From positions 372,001 to 436,000 of the forward strand of contig CAWAMR010000014.1 of assembly GCA_963783095.1 (NCBI GenBank): 64,000 nucleotides of DNA, in the 5' to 3' direction. Positions 29,543 to 39,266 of the stretch are shown here, piece by piece. Positions within the stretch are counted from its first letter, which is position 1, and every line of letters begins with the position of its first letter. Below the pieces are notes generated by a model, which was given only the letters and a program-made list of their open reading frames with translations, had not been told where the DNA came from and made no database searches. This DNA comes from CAWAMR01 sp963783095. GTDB lineage: Bacteria > Planctomycetota > Planctomycetia > Gemmatales > Gemmataceae. Position numbers and translations under genes: made by a program.

Positions 29543-30459
29543 ATGTCCAACATTTGGTTTATTTCTTGCCTGGCAGTCTTTCTATGTTCCAATCCGGTTT
29601 GGTCCGAGGATGAGAAATTTCCATCGGAACTTGTGCGGTTTAAGCTCACCCAAAACCAGCCGATCTTCGCGGCGGCCGGCCCAATGAAATGGGACGCCGT
29701 CATCCGCGAGCGCGGCTGGATCATGCGCGAAGGCGATCTCTGGAAGATGTGGTATACTGGCTATGAAGGCAAGCGGGATTCGACGCTATATCTTGGCTAC
29801 GCGACTTCGAAGGACGGCATCGACTGGAAGCGGTACGACAAGAATCCGCTCTATAGCAGACCACTGGGTCGAGGACATGATGATCGTCAAGGACGATGGA
29901 AAGTACTGGATGTTCGCCGAAGGAAAAGCGGATCGCGCCCAGCTGCTGGTTTCCGATGACGGGATCTCCTGGAAGCGAATCGGCCAACTCGACATTCGTC
30001 TCAAGAACGGCAAGCCGATCCCCGACGGTCCTTATGGCACGCCCACTGCGTGGAAAGAAGGAGACGTCTGGTATCTCTTCTACGAACGCCGGGACGACTG
30101 GAATCTGGCTGGCCACGTCGAAGGACAAGAAGGTCTGGACGAACGTGCAAGATGAGCCGGTGCTGTCGCCGGGGCCGGGCGAGTACGACAAGGATCAGGT
30201 AGCATTCAATCAAATCATTCGCCACAAAGGCCGCTACTACGCCTACTATCACGGCTCCGCAAAAACCGGCCCGAAGAAGGGACTTTGGAGCACGAATATC
30301 GCCACATCGGCCGATCTGATTCACTGGGAGAAATTTGCCGGCAATCCGCTGCTGCCGATCGAAGCGAATCATTCGAGCGGTATTGTGGTTCACGACGGCA
30401 AGCAATTTCGGCTCTATACCATGCACCCAGCGGTGCATCTTTATTTGCCCGCGAAGTGA
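29543..30459 (+). CDS. Secreted GH43/GH32-type beta-propeller glycosidase-like protein
   Basis: This exported protein of about 305 residues (signal SNIWFISCLAVFLCSNPVWS) is built from five-bladed propeller repeats of the GH32/43/62/68/130 kind. Examples are LWKMWYTGYEGKRDSTLYLG, VKDDGKYWMFAEGKADRAQL, VWYLFYERRDD and KGRYYAYYHGSAKTGPKKGL. Each blade carries the YxxYY-like strand and an SxDGxxW turn (TSKDGIDWKRY). Frame breaks near 29862 and 30105 interrupt otherwise continuous homology. Catalytic acids cannot be assigned safely. It probably binds or cleaves an extracellular glycan. Confidence 0.75.
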
Positions 30460-30497
30460 TCGATATCGATCACTTGTCTGAAAACGGAGGGATTGGC

Positions 30498-30830
30498 GTG
30501 TGGCACATGTTTGACAACGGAGCGACGATTGGCCGTCCGGGGAGCGAAGGCGGAGTGATCCTTCGCGATCTGGAACACTCGCAATGTGCGAGGGTTACGC
30601 TGGAACGAGATTGCTTTCACGGCATCCCATTCGCCGTCACCTGCACCCTCTATGGACGGTTTGCCCACACGCGATTTGTAAGCTCGGAGGCGGAGGCAGA
30701 GTTTCCGGCGATGGTTCGTGGGCTTGAGACCATCCTCAAGCTAATTTCGCACGGCGAGGATCCGGATTCCGACGCCAAGAAAGAACAGGTATCCAAGGCT
30801 TTGAGCGATTTCGTAGCGCGCTTCCCATGA
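30498..30830 (+). CDS. Small conserved hypothetical protein
   Basis: A 110-residue reading starts at a GTG (30498) with GGAGG 8 bases upstream. The in-frame ORF extends further upstream, but that part is the shadow of the glycosidase gene. The sequence is compact, with RDLEHSQCARVTLERDCFHG and IPFAVTCTLYGRFAHTRFVS, then a helical C-terminus. There is no signal peptide and no recognisable family. It follows the glycosidase by 38 bases, so co-transcription is possible. Confidence 0.6.
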   Translation: MWHMFDNGATIGRPGSEGGVILRDLEHSQCARVTLERDCFHGIPFAVTCTLYGRFAHTRFVSSEAEAEFPAMVRGLETILKLISHGEDPDSDAKKEQVSKALSDFVARFP

Positions 30831-30973
30831 GCAGATGCGCCATTTTGCACGCCGCCGGTGTATATTTATTCCTATAAAGACGGAACAATTGCGCCCGCCA
30901 CGACGAAGATCGGTTTCAACCCGATTCCTTTCCCATCACCTTCCGACGATGCGTCGGCAATGGAGATAGCTTC

Positions 30974-31828
30974 ATGATTCGAAAAAACTTCAAGTCTCTC
31001 GCAGCAATTGCGATGCTTACCGCGGTCCTGTGCCTTATCTTAGGCAAGGCCGCCAGTGCCGACGATGACGCAAAGCCCATTCGGGCCTTGCTCGTTATCG
31101 GAGGCTGCTGCCACGACTACGCAAAGCAAAAGGAGATTCTCACCAAAGGAATCTCCGCCCGCGCGAATGTGCAATGGGCGATCGCTTACGACCCGGATAC
31201 GGGTACCAAACACCTGAATCCGGTTTACGAAAAAGAGGATTGGGCCAAGGATTTCGATGTCATCGTTCACGATGAATGCTGTTCCGACGTCAAGGATCTG
31301 AAGCTTATCGATCGCATTCTCAAGCCTCATCGCAATGGCCTGCCGGCGGTGCTGCTGCACTGTGGGATGCACTGCTACCGAAGCGAAGGCTTCCCCAAGA
31401 CAACACCGTGGTTCGAATTCACCGGGTTAATTACCACGACTCATGGTCCGCAAGCTCCCATCGATATTACATTTACCGACAAGGAAAGCCCCATCACGAC
31501 GGGATTGGCGAACTGGAAAACTGTGAATGAGGAACTCTACAACAACTTTATCGGCAAACTGCAGGAAACAGCCCAGCCGCTCGCGCGCGGCAAGCAGACC
31601 TTCAAGAACAAGGAGGGCACGGAATCGTCGGCGGAATCGATCGTGGTCTGGACCAACAAGTACAACGGCAAGACCAACGTCTTCGGTACAACTCTCGGCC
31701 ACAACAATGCAACCGTCGAAGACGCTCGTTACCTCGATCTGGTGACGCGCGGGCTGTTGTGGTCGGTCGGGAAGCTGGACGAGAAGCACCTGAAGCCGGC
31801 GAAGAAAGTGCTGTTGGATGAGAAATAG
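30974..31828 (+). CDS. Secreted ThuA-domain protein
   Basis: This 284-residue exported protein (signal LAAIAMLTAVLCLILGKAAS) has a ThuA-like class I glutamine-amidotransferase-like fold. ALLVIGGCCHDYAKQKEIL, VIVHDECCSDVKDLKLIDR, VLLHCGMHCYR and TTTHGPQAPIDITFTD match the family. The C-terminus GTTLGHNNATVEDARYLDLV fits the conserved end. ThuA proteins relate to trehalose utilisation in rhizobia, but in planctomycetes they are many and usually of unknown substrate. The frame is intact. Confidence 0.85.
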   Translation: MIRKNFKSLAAIAMLTAVLCLILGKAASADDDAKPIRALLVIGGCCHDYAKQKEILTKGISARANVQWAIAYDPDTGTKHLNPVYEKEDWAKDFDVIVHDECCSDVKDLKLIDRILKPHRNGLPAVLLHCGMHCYRSEGFPKTTPWFEFTGLITTTHGPQAPIDITFTDKESPITTGLANWKTVNEELYNNFIGKLQETAQPLARGKQTFKNKEGTESSAESIVVWTNKYNGKTNVFGTTLGHNNATVEDARYLDLVTRGLLWSVGKLDEKHLKPAKKVLLDEK

Positions 31829-31934
31829 GTGGAACGAGGCGTGGGATAGGGGCGCGAATTGCGGGGATTTCTGCCGCGCCCCGCTCCCTGCATCGCGAAG
31901 AGGTAGATCTCATGTTATCTCGCCGAGGGCAAAG

Positions 31935-31972
31935 AAGGAACGGTGTTCATTGGCTTTCTGGAGCCGTTCCTT
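31935..31972. terminator. Hairpin between convergent genes
   Basis: A perfect 9-bp stem (AAGGAACGG at 31935-31943 and CCGTTCCTT at 31964-31972) lies between the convergent ThuA gene and HEPN gene. No clear T-run follows on either strand, so it may be a weak or factor-dependent terminator. Confidence 0.35.
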
Positions 31973-31998
31973 GAGGAAACTGGATCGGAAGACCTGGA

Positions 31999-32601
31999 CT
32001 AATCGCCAGGATTTTCCCGCTCGTGTGCATCTGGTATTTCCAGTTCCGCCTCGATGGCGATGCTCAAAGTTACGAGAAATTCCTGAAGGCGATCAAAGGT
32101 TTCTTTAGCCGTCAGGTTGACGATGCGTGGATCTCGCGGCTCGCGTTTGCCGTGGGCGATCCAGTTTCGGTAATCGCGGACTTGTTTTACTTTATCGCTC
32201 AATTGAGCGGTGATTCGACTTTGCTTCTGGAGGGGCGTCAATACTTCATTGGCGAAGCTACCCTGCTTGATTCCTTCCAATACCCCTTCTGCTGCGTATT
32301 CGAGGATTGGGTGGCCAAGATTGCCAGTCAGGGGTCTGATGATTCCTTCGAGATAGTCCCGAACTGCTGCTTCAAACACTGAGAATAGCACGAGTACCCC
32401 GAGATCTTCGAGCGGCTTGATGGCGCGATCCGTTTCTTCTTGGATGTCTTTGGCTTCTACCTCCTTAAACCGGTCGTCCCTCCAAATTGAGGTATCCTTT
32501 TGCGAGAGATTTTTCCAGTGATGCGTGCCCAATCGGCGCATTCGAATCAGGTTGGTTCTCGCCGATTCATACCAATCCCAGGCATCCTTGAGTGTTTTCA
32601 C
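31999..32601 (-). CDS. HEPN-domain protein, candidate RNase
   Basis: This 200-residue all-helical protein has the HEPN R-x4-H motif in RDYRNWIAHGKREPRDPR (Arg, four residues, then His), the catalytic pair of HEPN ribonucleases. An acidic/hydrophobic helix (LEDLGVLVLFSVFEAAVRDY) packs earlier in the sequence. The start is a GTG overlapping the previous gene's stop by 4 bases (GTGA), which suggests coupled translation. HEPN RNases act in toxin-antitoxin, abortive infection and CRISPR ancillary systems. Which applies here is unknown, but the isolated two-gene unit resembles a defence or toxin cassette. Confidence 0.72.
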   Translation of the reverse strand: MKTLKDAWDWYESARTNLIRMRRLGTHHWKNLSQKDTSIWRDDRFKEVEAKDIQEETDRAIKPLEDLGVLVLFSVFEAAVRDYLEGIIRPLTGNLGHPILEYAAEGVLEGIKQGSFANEVLTPLQKQSRITAQLSDKVKQVRDYRNWIAHGKREPRDPRIVNLTAKETFDRLQEFLVTLSIAIEAELEIPDAHERENPGD

Positions 32602-33089
32602 CGGAAGTAACTCAGCAGGGCTGCCTCAAACAGTTCCGAAGTCAGCGGCTTTAGTCCGCGATCTGTGGACGTGTCGTCAATAAACCACTCATCACTACCA
32701 TCACGCGTGAATCGGTAGAGTACAAAGCGACGAATTTCATCGGTAATGTCTACACGGCCCGTCGATTGTTCCGGTGCATCCTTTTGTTGTGGGCTGGCTT
32801 GCTTAATCGTTATCCGGGCCTTAGGAATGAGACCAATCCACTTACCAAATGCTCGAAGATTCAGCCGGCGAATCTGATAGCGACCAACACCAGGTTCATT
32901 GACTTCGATTTGGCCATACTCTGGCCGAATGATGCCTTCGGGGTCGGCAGCGGCCAGCCACGAATGTACCTGGTCGAACAAATGGTTCACCGCATTCTGC
33001 CATTCCTCGATAACTGCTCTGTTTTTCTCAGACTCGGCTTTGTAAACGGCAGCTTTCTGCTTCAAAAAATCCTTAAGCGATGTCTCCAT
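32598..33089 (-). CDS. Partner of HEPN gene, unknown function
   Basis: This 163-residue protein starts at ATG 33089 with GGAGG 8 bases upstream; an in-frame Met eight codons earlier lacks such a site. The N-terminal 50 residues are helical and charged (KDFLKQKAAVYKAESEKNRA, then VIEEWQNAVNHLFDQVHSWL). The C-terminal half is beta-rich (RRFVLYRFTRDGSDEWFIDD). It directly precedes the HEPN gene and overlaps it by 4 bases. I do not recognise the family. By position it could be an antitoxin or sensor for the HEPN RNase. Confidence 0.65.
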   Translation of the reverse strand: METSLKDFLKQKAAVYKAESEKNRAVIEEWQNAVNHLFDQVHSWLAAADPEGIIRPEYGQIEVNEPGVGRYQIRRLNLRAFGKWIGLIPKARITIKQASPQQKDAPEQSTGRVDITDEIRRFVLYRFTRDGSDEWFIDDTSTDRGLKPLTSELFEAALLSYFR

Positions 33090-33186
33090 AGAGTTTCCCT
33101 CCGACTGCGGCACGAGCTATTCAAGTATCATTCCATTTTAACTCCGGCCGAAAGGTTGAAAAGGTATCCCCACAAAACGGAAGGAG

Positions 33187-34278
33187 TCATGGCTGCGTTG
33201 GCACTGTCACTTCGGTCAGAGGTGGAGCATACGGCGCAATCATCGGCTTGAGCCACTCGCGCACGGCCGGCATCATTTGCAAGCCGGTCTCGGAATTGTG
33301 CCGCCCTTCCGGCACGAACACCACCTTCGGTGTGATGCTACGCTGGCCGGCAACATAGAGAAAACTTTCTGTTTGGGCTTTGAGATTGAACTCATCCTGC
33401 CCGGCATAGCCGATAAACATGGAAAGCTCACCCGGTTTGACGTTGTAGGTTTCCAGCATTTCGATGGGGTTTTCGCGGGCAATGTTTTCGACCGTTGCAC
33501 GACGATTTCGGCCGTAAAGAGGATCGATCATGAGCGCCTGCTTGACTACGACTAGCCCCCCGGCAAAGCGCCCGACGGGGTAGTGGGGCCGATAGCGCTC
33601 AGCATAACCGAAGCAGTTCGGATCGAAATTCGAAAAATATCTGCCGTGGCAATCCGCGTAACGCAAGTTCAACGGCGGCAAAATCCCGACCGCCACCTTG
33701 AAGCGATTGCGATACTTGATCCCGAGATTGAAGGCCGCGAAGCCACCCATCGATGCGCCGGCAAGAATGTGTGCCTCAGGCTCCGGTCGAATAGGAAAAT
33801 GGGTCACCAGAACATTCCAGACATCGACTACCAGATAATCCTCAAATCGGCCGGCCCGGGAATTGACGTAGAAGCTGCCGGCATTCAAAATCGAAGGATT
33901 GCCTCGAATGCTGCCATCCGGCGAGGCAATGATCATCGGAGGTAGTTCGCCCTTCACAATAGCTGTGTCGAAGATCGGCGACAGTTCCAGAAAATCCTTC
34001 TCATCCTGTATGAAACCGTGCAACCAGATCAGCAACGGGTACGCTTTGGTCCCATCGTAGCCGGGCGGCAAATAGACATACATATCCCGCTTTTCGCCGA
34101 GCGCCTCGGAATAGAAGCGCCGATCGACCCGATGATTGTTTGTCATATCGACCACGGAGCCGGCCAGCTTTTGGTTGAGCTTGACCACTTCGTATTTTGT
34201 GCAGATCCGAAGAGGTCCTGCGTGAGCGGTAAGCCCGATAGAGAGCACAACACTCACAGATGCAAGCCAGCGGAGCAT
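33187..34278 (-). CDS. Secreted alpha/beta-hydrolase esterase (esterase D-like)
   Basis: This 363-residue exported protein (signal LRWLASVSVVLSIGLTAHAG) is of the PF00756 esterase type. RDMYVYLPPGYDGTKAYPLL, IWLHGF and the nucleophile motif GASMGGFAAFNLGIKY are visible. Candidate acid and base residues are Asp in GYAGQDEFNLKAQ and His in PEGRHNSETG. This family includes feruloyl esterases and other surface hydrolases acting on acylated polysaccharides, or iron-siderophore esterases. The frame is intact. Confidence 0.85.
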   Translation of the reverse strand: MLRWLASVSVVLSIGLTAHAGPLRICTKYEVVKLNQKLAGSVVDMTNNHRVDRRFYSEALGEKRDMYVYLPPGYDGTKAYPLLIWLHGFIQDEKDFLELSPIFDTAIVKGELPPMIIASPDGSIRGNPSILNAGSFYVNSRAGRFEDYLVVDVWNVLVTHFPIRPEPEAHILAGASMGGFAAFNLGIKYRNRFKVAVGILPPLNLRYADCHGRYFSNFDPNCFGYAERYRPHYPVGRFAGGLVVVKQALMIDPLYGRNRRATVENIARENPIEMLETYNVKPGELSMFIGYAGQDEFNLKAQTESFLYVAGQRSITPKVVFVPEGRHNSETGLQMMPAVREWLKPMIAPYAPPLTEVTVPTQP

Positions 34279-34794
34279 GATGGCAATTCCTCAAAGGTGG
34301 GGTGTGTATAGAATCGGTAAATTGGGGAATTTGCTTGAAGAAGTGATCGAAATCTTATGAGGGGGATGGTGTCGGGTAGTGGAGTAATCGGTATTTGCTG
34401 GTTAAAGCAAAAAACCAATGAGAAATTAGTGAAGATACCCTTGACGATGGGTAGAAAGGTGGAGACAAAGATAGGTAGAACAAAAACAGCCATCCGAACC
34501 GCCTGTACCACCTCTCCCATGGCCAGTGCGACTCGGATAGCTAAGGCTCTCGCCGAAATAAGATAAGAGCAAGCCGTGCGCCAATAGAAAAGATTTATCT
34601 TGGACCACCTCTCCTCTTGCCGTAAGTAGTGGCACAAAAGCTACTTGCGGCAATGATTTTTTTTGCCAATCCCATTCACACTTCTTCCACTCAAAACCAA
34701 CTGCTCATTATTTGAGCTATCAATGCTGCAAAGATACGCAAAATTGACCAGCAAAGATAGTGCTTTCAATCTTCACCTATTTCGGGAGCATTCT
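34279..34794. other. Gene-free stretch of 516 bases
   Basis: This stretch lies between the divergent esterase gene and the TIGR03067-type gene. It is visibly richer in A and T than its surroundings. Short ORFs (for example 34357-34566) lack ribosome sites and family signal. CCACCTCTCC occurs twice (near 34508 and 34602). I see no RNA structure that I can name. Confidence 0.45.
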
Positions 34795-35232
34795 ATGGGA
34801 AAGTGTATTGTGTCAGCAGTCGCCATCGCGATCGTGGCAACCTGCTGCATGGCCGATGAGGACGCCGTGAAAGTCGAGGCGAAGAAACTCGAAGGGACTT
34901 GGCAACTCGTCTCCGCAGTGAAGGACGGCAAGGCGACTCCCGATGAGGTCGTCAAGAAGATTCGCGTGGTGATCAAGGATGGCAAGCACACGGTTTATTT
35001 CGGGGATGATGTCGTCGCCAAAGAAATCCCATTCACCATCGATCCGACCAAGAACCCGAAGACAACCCTGGATAAGCTCCCGGACAACAAGGAGATCAAG
35101 GGAATCTATAAACTGGAAGGCGATAAGCTCACCAGTTGCGCTGCCGAGGTAGGCAAGGACCGCCCGATGGAGTTCGCCGCCAAGCCCGGAACGGGACACG
35201 CGCTGCGCGTGTTTAAGCGGGTCAAGCCATAA
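34795..35232 (+). CDS. Secreted TIGR03067-domain protein
   Basis: This 145-residue exported protein has a short signal sequence (KCIVSAVAIAIVATCCMA). It is followed by the TIGR03067 planctomycete domain: AKKLEGTWQLVSAVKDGK, IPFTIDPTKNPKTTLDKLPD and IKGIYKLEGDKLTSCAAEVG. The ATG follows GGGAG. The domain is a small lipocalin-like beta-barrel, greatly expanded in Gemmata and relatives, and its function is unknown. It is a useful taxonomic marker for this window. Confidence 0.88.
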   Translation: MGKCIVSAVAIAIVATCCMADEDAVKVEAKKLEGTWQLVSAVKDGKATPDEVVKKIRVVIKDGKHTVYFGDDVVAKEIPFTIDPTKNPKTTLDKLPDNKEIKGIYKLEGDKLTSCAAEVGKDRPMEFAAKPGTGHALRVFKRVKP

Positions 35233-35244
35233 GGGACTACGACA

Positions 35245-36015
35245 TCAGGCCCCCTGCCCTCCGATTTCCTTCGGCATCGTCCGATGCAAGAGCCAATCCG
35301 GGAGCCAGTAGGTCAACTTCATGAGCCGGGCTGTTAGCAACGGGAAGTTGTAAACCTTCCAGCGTTTCCGAATGGCGCGGGCAATCTTTTTCGCAGCCCG
35401 ATCCGCATCCATCACCAGAAACATCCCCTTGTTCGTTTCCGTCATCGGGGTGCGTATGAAGCCGGGACAGATGGTCGAGAAGGTAACGCCTCGCCCGTAC
35501 AACTGTATCCGCAGGCTTTCCATGTAGCCATTCACCGCCGACTTGCTGGCGCAGTACGCGGCAGCGCCTGGAATTCCCTTGTAAGATGCCAGACTCGAGA
35601 TGGCAACGATCTGTCCCTGCTTGCGGCGGAGCATTTCCGGCAAGACCGCTTCGATCGAATACATGACCCCCAACAGGTTGACCCGGATCACCGTTTCCGC
35701 GGCGGGGATGTTCAGATTGTCGGCACTGTTGGTCGAGCCGACCCCGGCGTTGGCCACCAGCACATCGACCGGTCCGAGCTTTCCTGCGAGACCATGAATC
35801 GCTTCCAGAGTCTTGACGCGGTCGGTAATATCCACGGGCATGGGTTCCGCAACCCCGCCGGTTTTTCGGATTTCCTCGCATAACTGATGCAATCGATCCG
35901 TGCGCCGGGCCACGAGACCGAGTTTCGCCCCCTGCGCTGCACATTCCTTGGCCAGCGCCCAACCGATACCACTCGAAGCACCCGTGATGACCATGACCTG
36001 ATTTGCGAACCCCAT
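35245..36015 (-). CDS. Short-chain dehydrogenase/reductase
   Basis: This 256-residue SDR has the cofactor motif TGASSGIGWALAKECAAQG, NAG in VANAGVGSTNS, Ser in ISSLASYKGIP and YxxxK in YCASKSAVNGYMESL. The substrate loop is followed by CPGFIRTPMTETNKGM, a typical SDR end. The C-terminus is basic and hydrophobic (LMKLTYWLPDWLLHRTMPK), as in SDRs that associate with membranes. It is convergent with the TIGR03067 gene. The substrate is unknown. Confidence 0.9.
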   Translation of the reverse strand: MGFANQVMVITGASSGIGWALAKECAAQGAKLGLVARRTDRLHQLCEEIRKTGGVAEPMPVDITDRVKTLEAIHGLAGKLGPVDVLVANAGVGSTNSADNLNIPAAETVIRVNLLGVMYSIEAVLPEMLRRKQGQIVAISSLASYKGIPGAAAYCASKSAVNGYMESLRIQLYGRGVTFSTICPGFIRTPMTETNKGMFLVMDADRAAKKIARAIRKRWKVYNFPLLTARLMKLTYWLPDWLLHRTMPKEIGGQGA

Positions 36016-36253
36016 TCTTTCCCCTTGTAGATTCTTCGTCCAAATGCTTACAGCTTACCCAATACAGAACGCAAACGCAGATAAGCGCATCTTCATAACC
36101 GGATGCGCTTTTCCGGCTTTCCTGGACGTTCAACAGGAGCCGGGCAGCTTCGACAAGGCATATTTCTTAATGACATCGCTTGGCAAGACAGGCTCGGCTT
36201 GCCATCATGGATGAACGCTCCGCCATCTTGATCCGCTGACCCTGAGGCTCCCC

Positions 36254-39055
36254 ATGAAGGCAGAGTTCAACCGTTCCCCTATCTCGTCAACCTTTTTCAT
36301 CGTGTCGACACTTGCAATATTCTTGATGGACGTGTCGTCAGGATCGGCGCAGACGAAATATCCCAAGCCACCCGATTCCTACGACGTCGAATTCCGTTAT
36401 CGTATTCGTGCCGATCGCAACGAGCGCATCCGTCAATTCGAGGCGATGTCCAAGTTCGTGGCTGAGATCGGTTTCAAGGAAACTCCTTACGAGGACATGG
36501 ACCTGGCCATTTTCGATCCCGCCGCCGAGCGGATGATCGGCAAAATACCCGGCGACAAAGCCCTGGCACTGCTCCAGGAATCACACATTCAGACCGTGAT
36601 GCTGGTGCCGGCGGGCTTCAAGCCTCCGGAGGATGTCGGCGGTCGAGTCAAGGTGTTGATTGTCCTGAATCACGGTTTTCCACTCGACAAACAACGCCTC
36701 TTCGGTCTGCAAGTCATGGAGGTGCTGGCGAAGTTCGGCTTCAAGGAAGCGCTCGCCTACGACCATAGGGGTTATACGCTTCTGCGCGGCACAATGCCAT
36801 TCGTGAAAGTCCGCGATTTGTTAAAAGATCTGCGCACGTTGCCTTCGGGCTGGTTCCTGCCCAATGTCCTGGAACAGAACTTACCCGAACTGCTCAGGAA
36901 ACTTTTGCCGATTCGCCTGGTCGAGGTATTGAGCGAAGAGGGGGCTCCCGAACCGATCAAACCCGCGGAGCCTTTGCCAGTGCCCGAACTGGTTACCGAT
37001 CGCAAACTAAGCCCGGAAATTCGCCGGATTCTTCTGAAAGACGAAGCCAAGGTTATGCCCTTGCGCGTGGAAATCGTCCTGGCCGAGGCACCGGCTCAGT
37101 TCGATGACTCCTGGCGCGATATGATTCGACAAATCGCCGCGGGCTGTTCTGTCGAGGGCAAGCTCGGCAATATCGTAACGGTAATGCTGGTCCAGGCGCA
37201 ACAAGCAGCGCGATTGGCAATGCTGCCCAATGTCGTCGCCATTCGCCAGCCTCGTCCTGCCTTTATCACTCCGCCACCGCCGGTCAAAGAAGAACCCAAG
37301 GAAAAGGAGCCCGAACCGAAGAAAGCTGCCCGCCGGATTACGCCCGGCATTCAGCCGGTTTCCTTGTTCCAGCAACCCAGCCCTCTGCAATTGACCCGTC
37401 TGGATCAGTTACACGCTCTGGGCCGCCGCGGCAATGGAGTGCGCGTTGCCATCATCGATACCGATTTCACGGGCTGGCAGAAATTCGTCGGTAAGGAGTT
37501 GCCCAGGACGACGCATTACGTCGATCTGACGCCGGAGCGGAACAGCGAGATCAGGCCGGAACCAACGACGCTGCGCCAACACGATCGGTCACGGCACCCA
37601 TTGCGCTCTGGCCGTTCGTTATGCCGCTCCCGATGCCGGCATTGCGCTGGTTCGGGTGTCTGCGGATGCACCGTATCAACTGGCTACGGTGTTTCAATAC
37701 ATGCTGGGCGATCCCATTCAGCCCATCAGTTTTCATATTCGCCGGGAGGAACTGAACGCCGAAACTCAACTGTTGCGCGGCGAACGGCTCAAAGTCAACG
37801 CGCAGTATCGCAAGGCCTTCGACAACTTCGATGACGATGACAAAGCCAACCAGGATCGCCGGGATGCGAAAGCCGCGATCGCCGAAATGGAGCGACTCGA
37901 AGTGTTGCTCACCCAGAAGACCGATCGGCTGATCAAGATGGAAGATGATTTGCGCAGACTGAAAGGTGTTCAGATCGTTTGCAATTTACTGGGCTGGAAC
38001 AGCGGGCTGGCGCTCGAATCGGGAAGCGGCTTGAGTCAATTCCTGGATGAACGAATGTTGCGCCCCAGACTTCCGGTGAATCGCAATCAGTCCAAGATTA
38101 CCAAACTGCCGATGTGGGTTCAACCGTCGGGCGACACGCGCGGTCAAAGCTGGGTCGGCGAGTTTCGCGATGTCGATGGCAACGGCGCAATGGAATTCGA
38201 TCGGCCCGGCACATTACCCCGCAAAGGCCGCTGGACCTCCGAGCTGAATTTCTTCGCGTTTCGCCCGCACGATGCCGCAGCCGTATCCGACTTGCCGGCG
38301 AATACGCGGGTTCGCATCAGCATTCAATGGCGGGAGCCTCACGATCCGGAAATCAATGAAGTGGAGTATCGGCAGCCGAACGTCCCCATGAACCTGACGT
38401 TGTTCCGCCAGCGCGATCCCAGCGGCGCGAAGCTGGCAACCGATGAAATGGAACTGATTGCCCGATCCGAAGGAGAACCCGAACGATTGCACAAGGCCCC
38501 GCCCTTCGGCGTTTACGAGCAGACAATCGAGACGACATTACCCGCTTCCGGTCACTACGCGCTTCGGGTCGAAGGACGCGTTCCGAACAGCACTCGACCG
38601 GGTGGAGTTGCAGGCATACCGGCCCTTCAAGCCGACATTGAAATCCGGCCCCGGATATTTGTCGAGGTTCTGGATGGACCGACACAAAACAAAGGCAGGA
38701 TCATTTTTGAAGATTACGATGTGCAACTCGGCGTCGTGGCGATTCCTGCGGAGGCGCGTTTGGTGATGGGCGTCGGTGCCTTGCATATGAGCAAACGGCC
38801 TGAGCCTTTTAGCGCACTGGGGCGGGCCCAAACTCTGAATTGATGCTCAAACCCGATGTACTGCTCTACGACCGGTTGCCAAAGCTGGGAGATGGCACCG
38901 GCCCTGCAAAGGGCACGGCACTGTCGGCAGCATTCGCGGCAGGAATGTCGGCGAGCCTGGTCAGTGGAGGCGCACCCACGACGGGTTTATTGCGATCGAT
39001 GCGCATTGAACCAGGGTATATCTTCGAGATACCGGAGGGAATCTTGAGGCGGTGA
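36254..39055 (+). CDS. Subtilase-like (S8) secreted protein with replaced serine
   Basis: This exported protein of about 930 residues has frameshifts near 37560 and 38820. The N-terminal half has a signal peptide and two similar alpha/beta segments (PAAERMIGKIPGDKALALLQ; RGYTLLRGTMPFVKVRDLLK), plus a Lys/Pro/Glu linker. The S8 core then starts: the catalytic Asp in VRVAIIDTDFTGW (37438-37476) and the His in IGHGTHCALA (about 37588-37620). A long insert of some 400 residues includes a coiled coil (AKAAIAEMERLEVLLTQKTD) and a beta domain. The segment that should hold GTS-M/L-A reads GTALSAAFAAGMSA (about 38914-38955), so Ala replaces the nucleophile. The protein may be a pseudoprotease. Confidence 0.72.
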
Positions 39056-39154
39056 TCGGAGAAATTCTCGTGATGGTCAGGCAACATCACTTGACGCGAT
39101 CATGTATAATCACCTTCGGGTAGAGACTTAACAGTGTGTTGAATGCAGAACAGG

Positions 39155-39205
39155 AGAATGACCCAGTTGACGAATGCTTTCAGCAAAAAATGGGCAAACC
39201 ATCAG
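39155..39205 (+). pseudogene. Possible IS1-type transposase fragment
   Basis: The 17 residues RMTQLTNAFSKKWANHQ resemble a conserved C-terminal part of IS1-family transposases found in planctomycetes, where this motif precedes the final helices. Nothing similar continues upstream or downstream, so only a scrap remains. The match is short and rests on memory of the family. Confidence 0.35.
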
Positions 39206-39266
39206 GTATCCACATTACCAACGATCATCGCCGTCCCGACGGCGCGATTGCTTGCGCTCATCGCGA

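Noticed and set aside
31818..32108. 96-residue ORF after the ThuA gene
   Set aside because: It overlaps the end of the HEPN gene on the other strand and shows no conserved pattern.
34357..34566. Small ORF in the gene-free stretch
   Set aside because: There is no ribosome binding site, low-complexity Lys/Thr/Ile-rich composition and no family resemblance.
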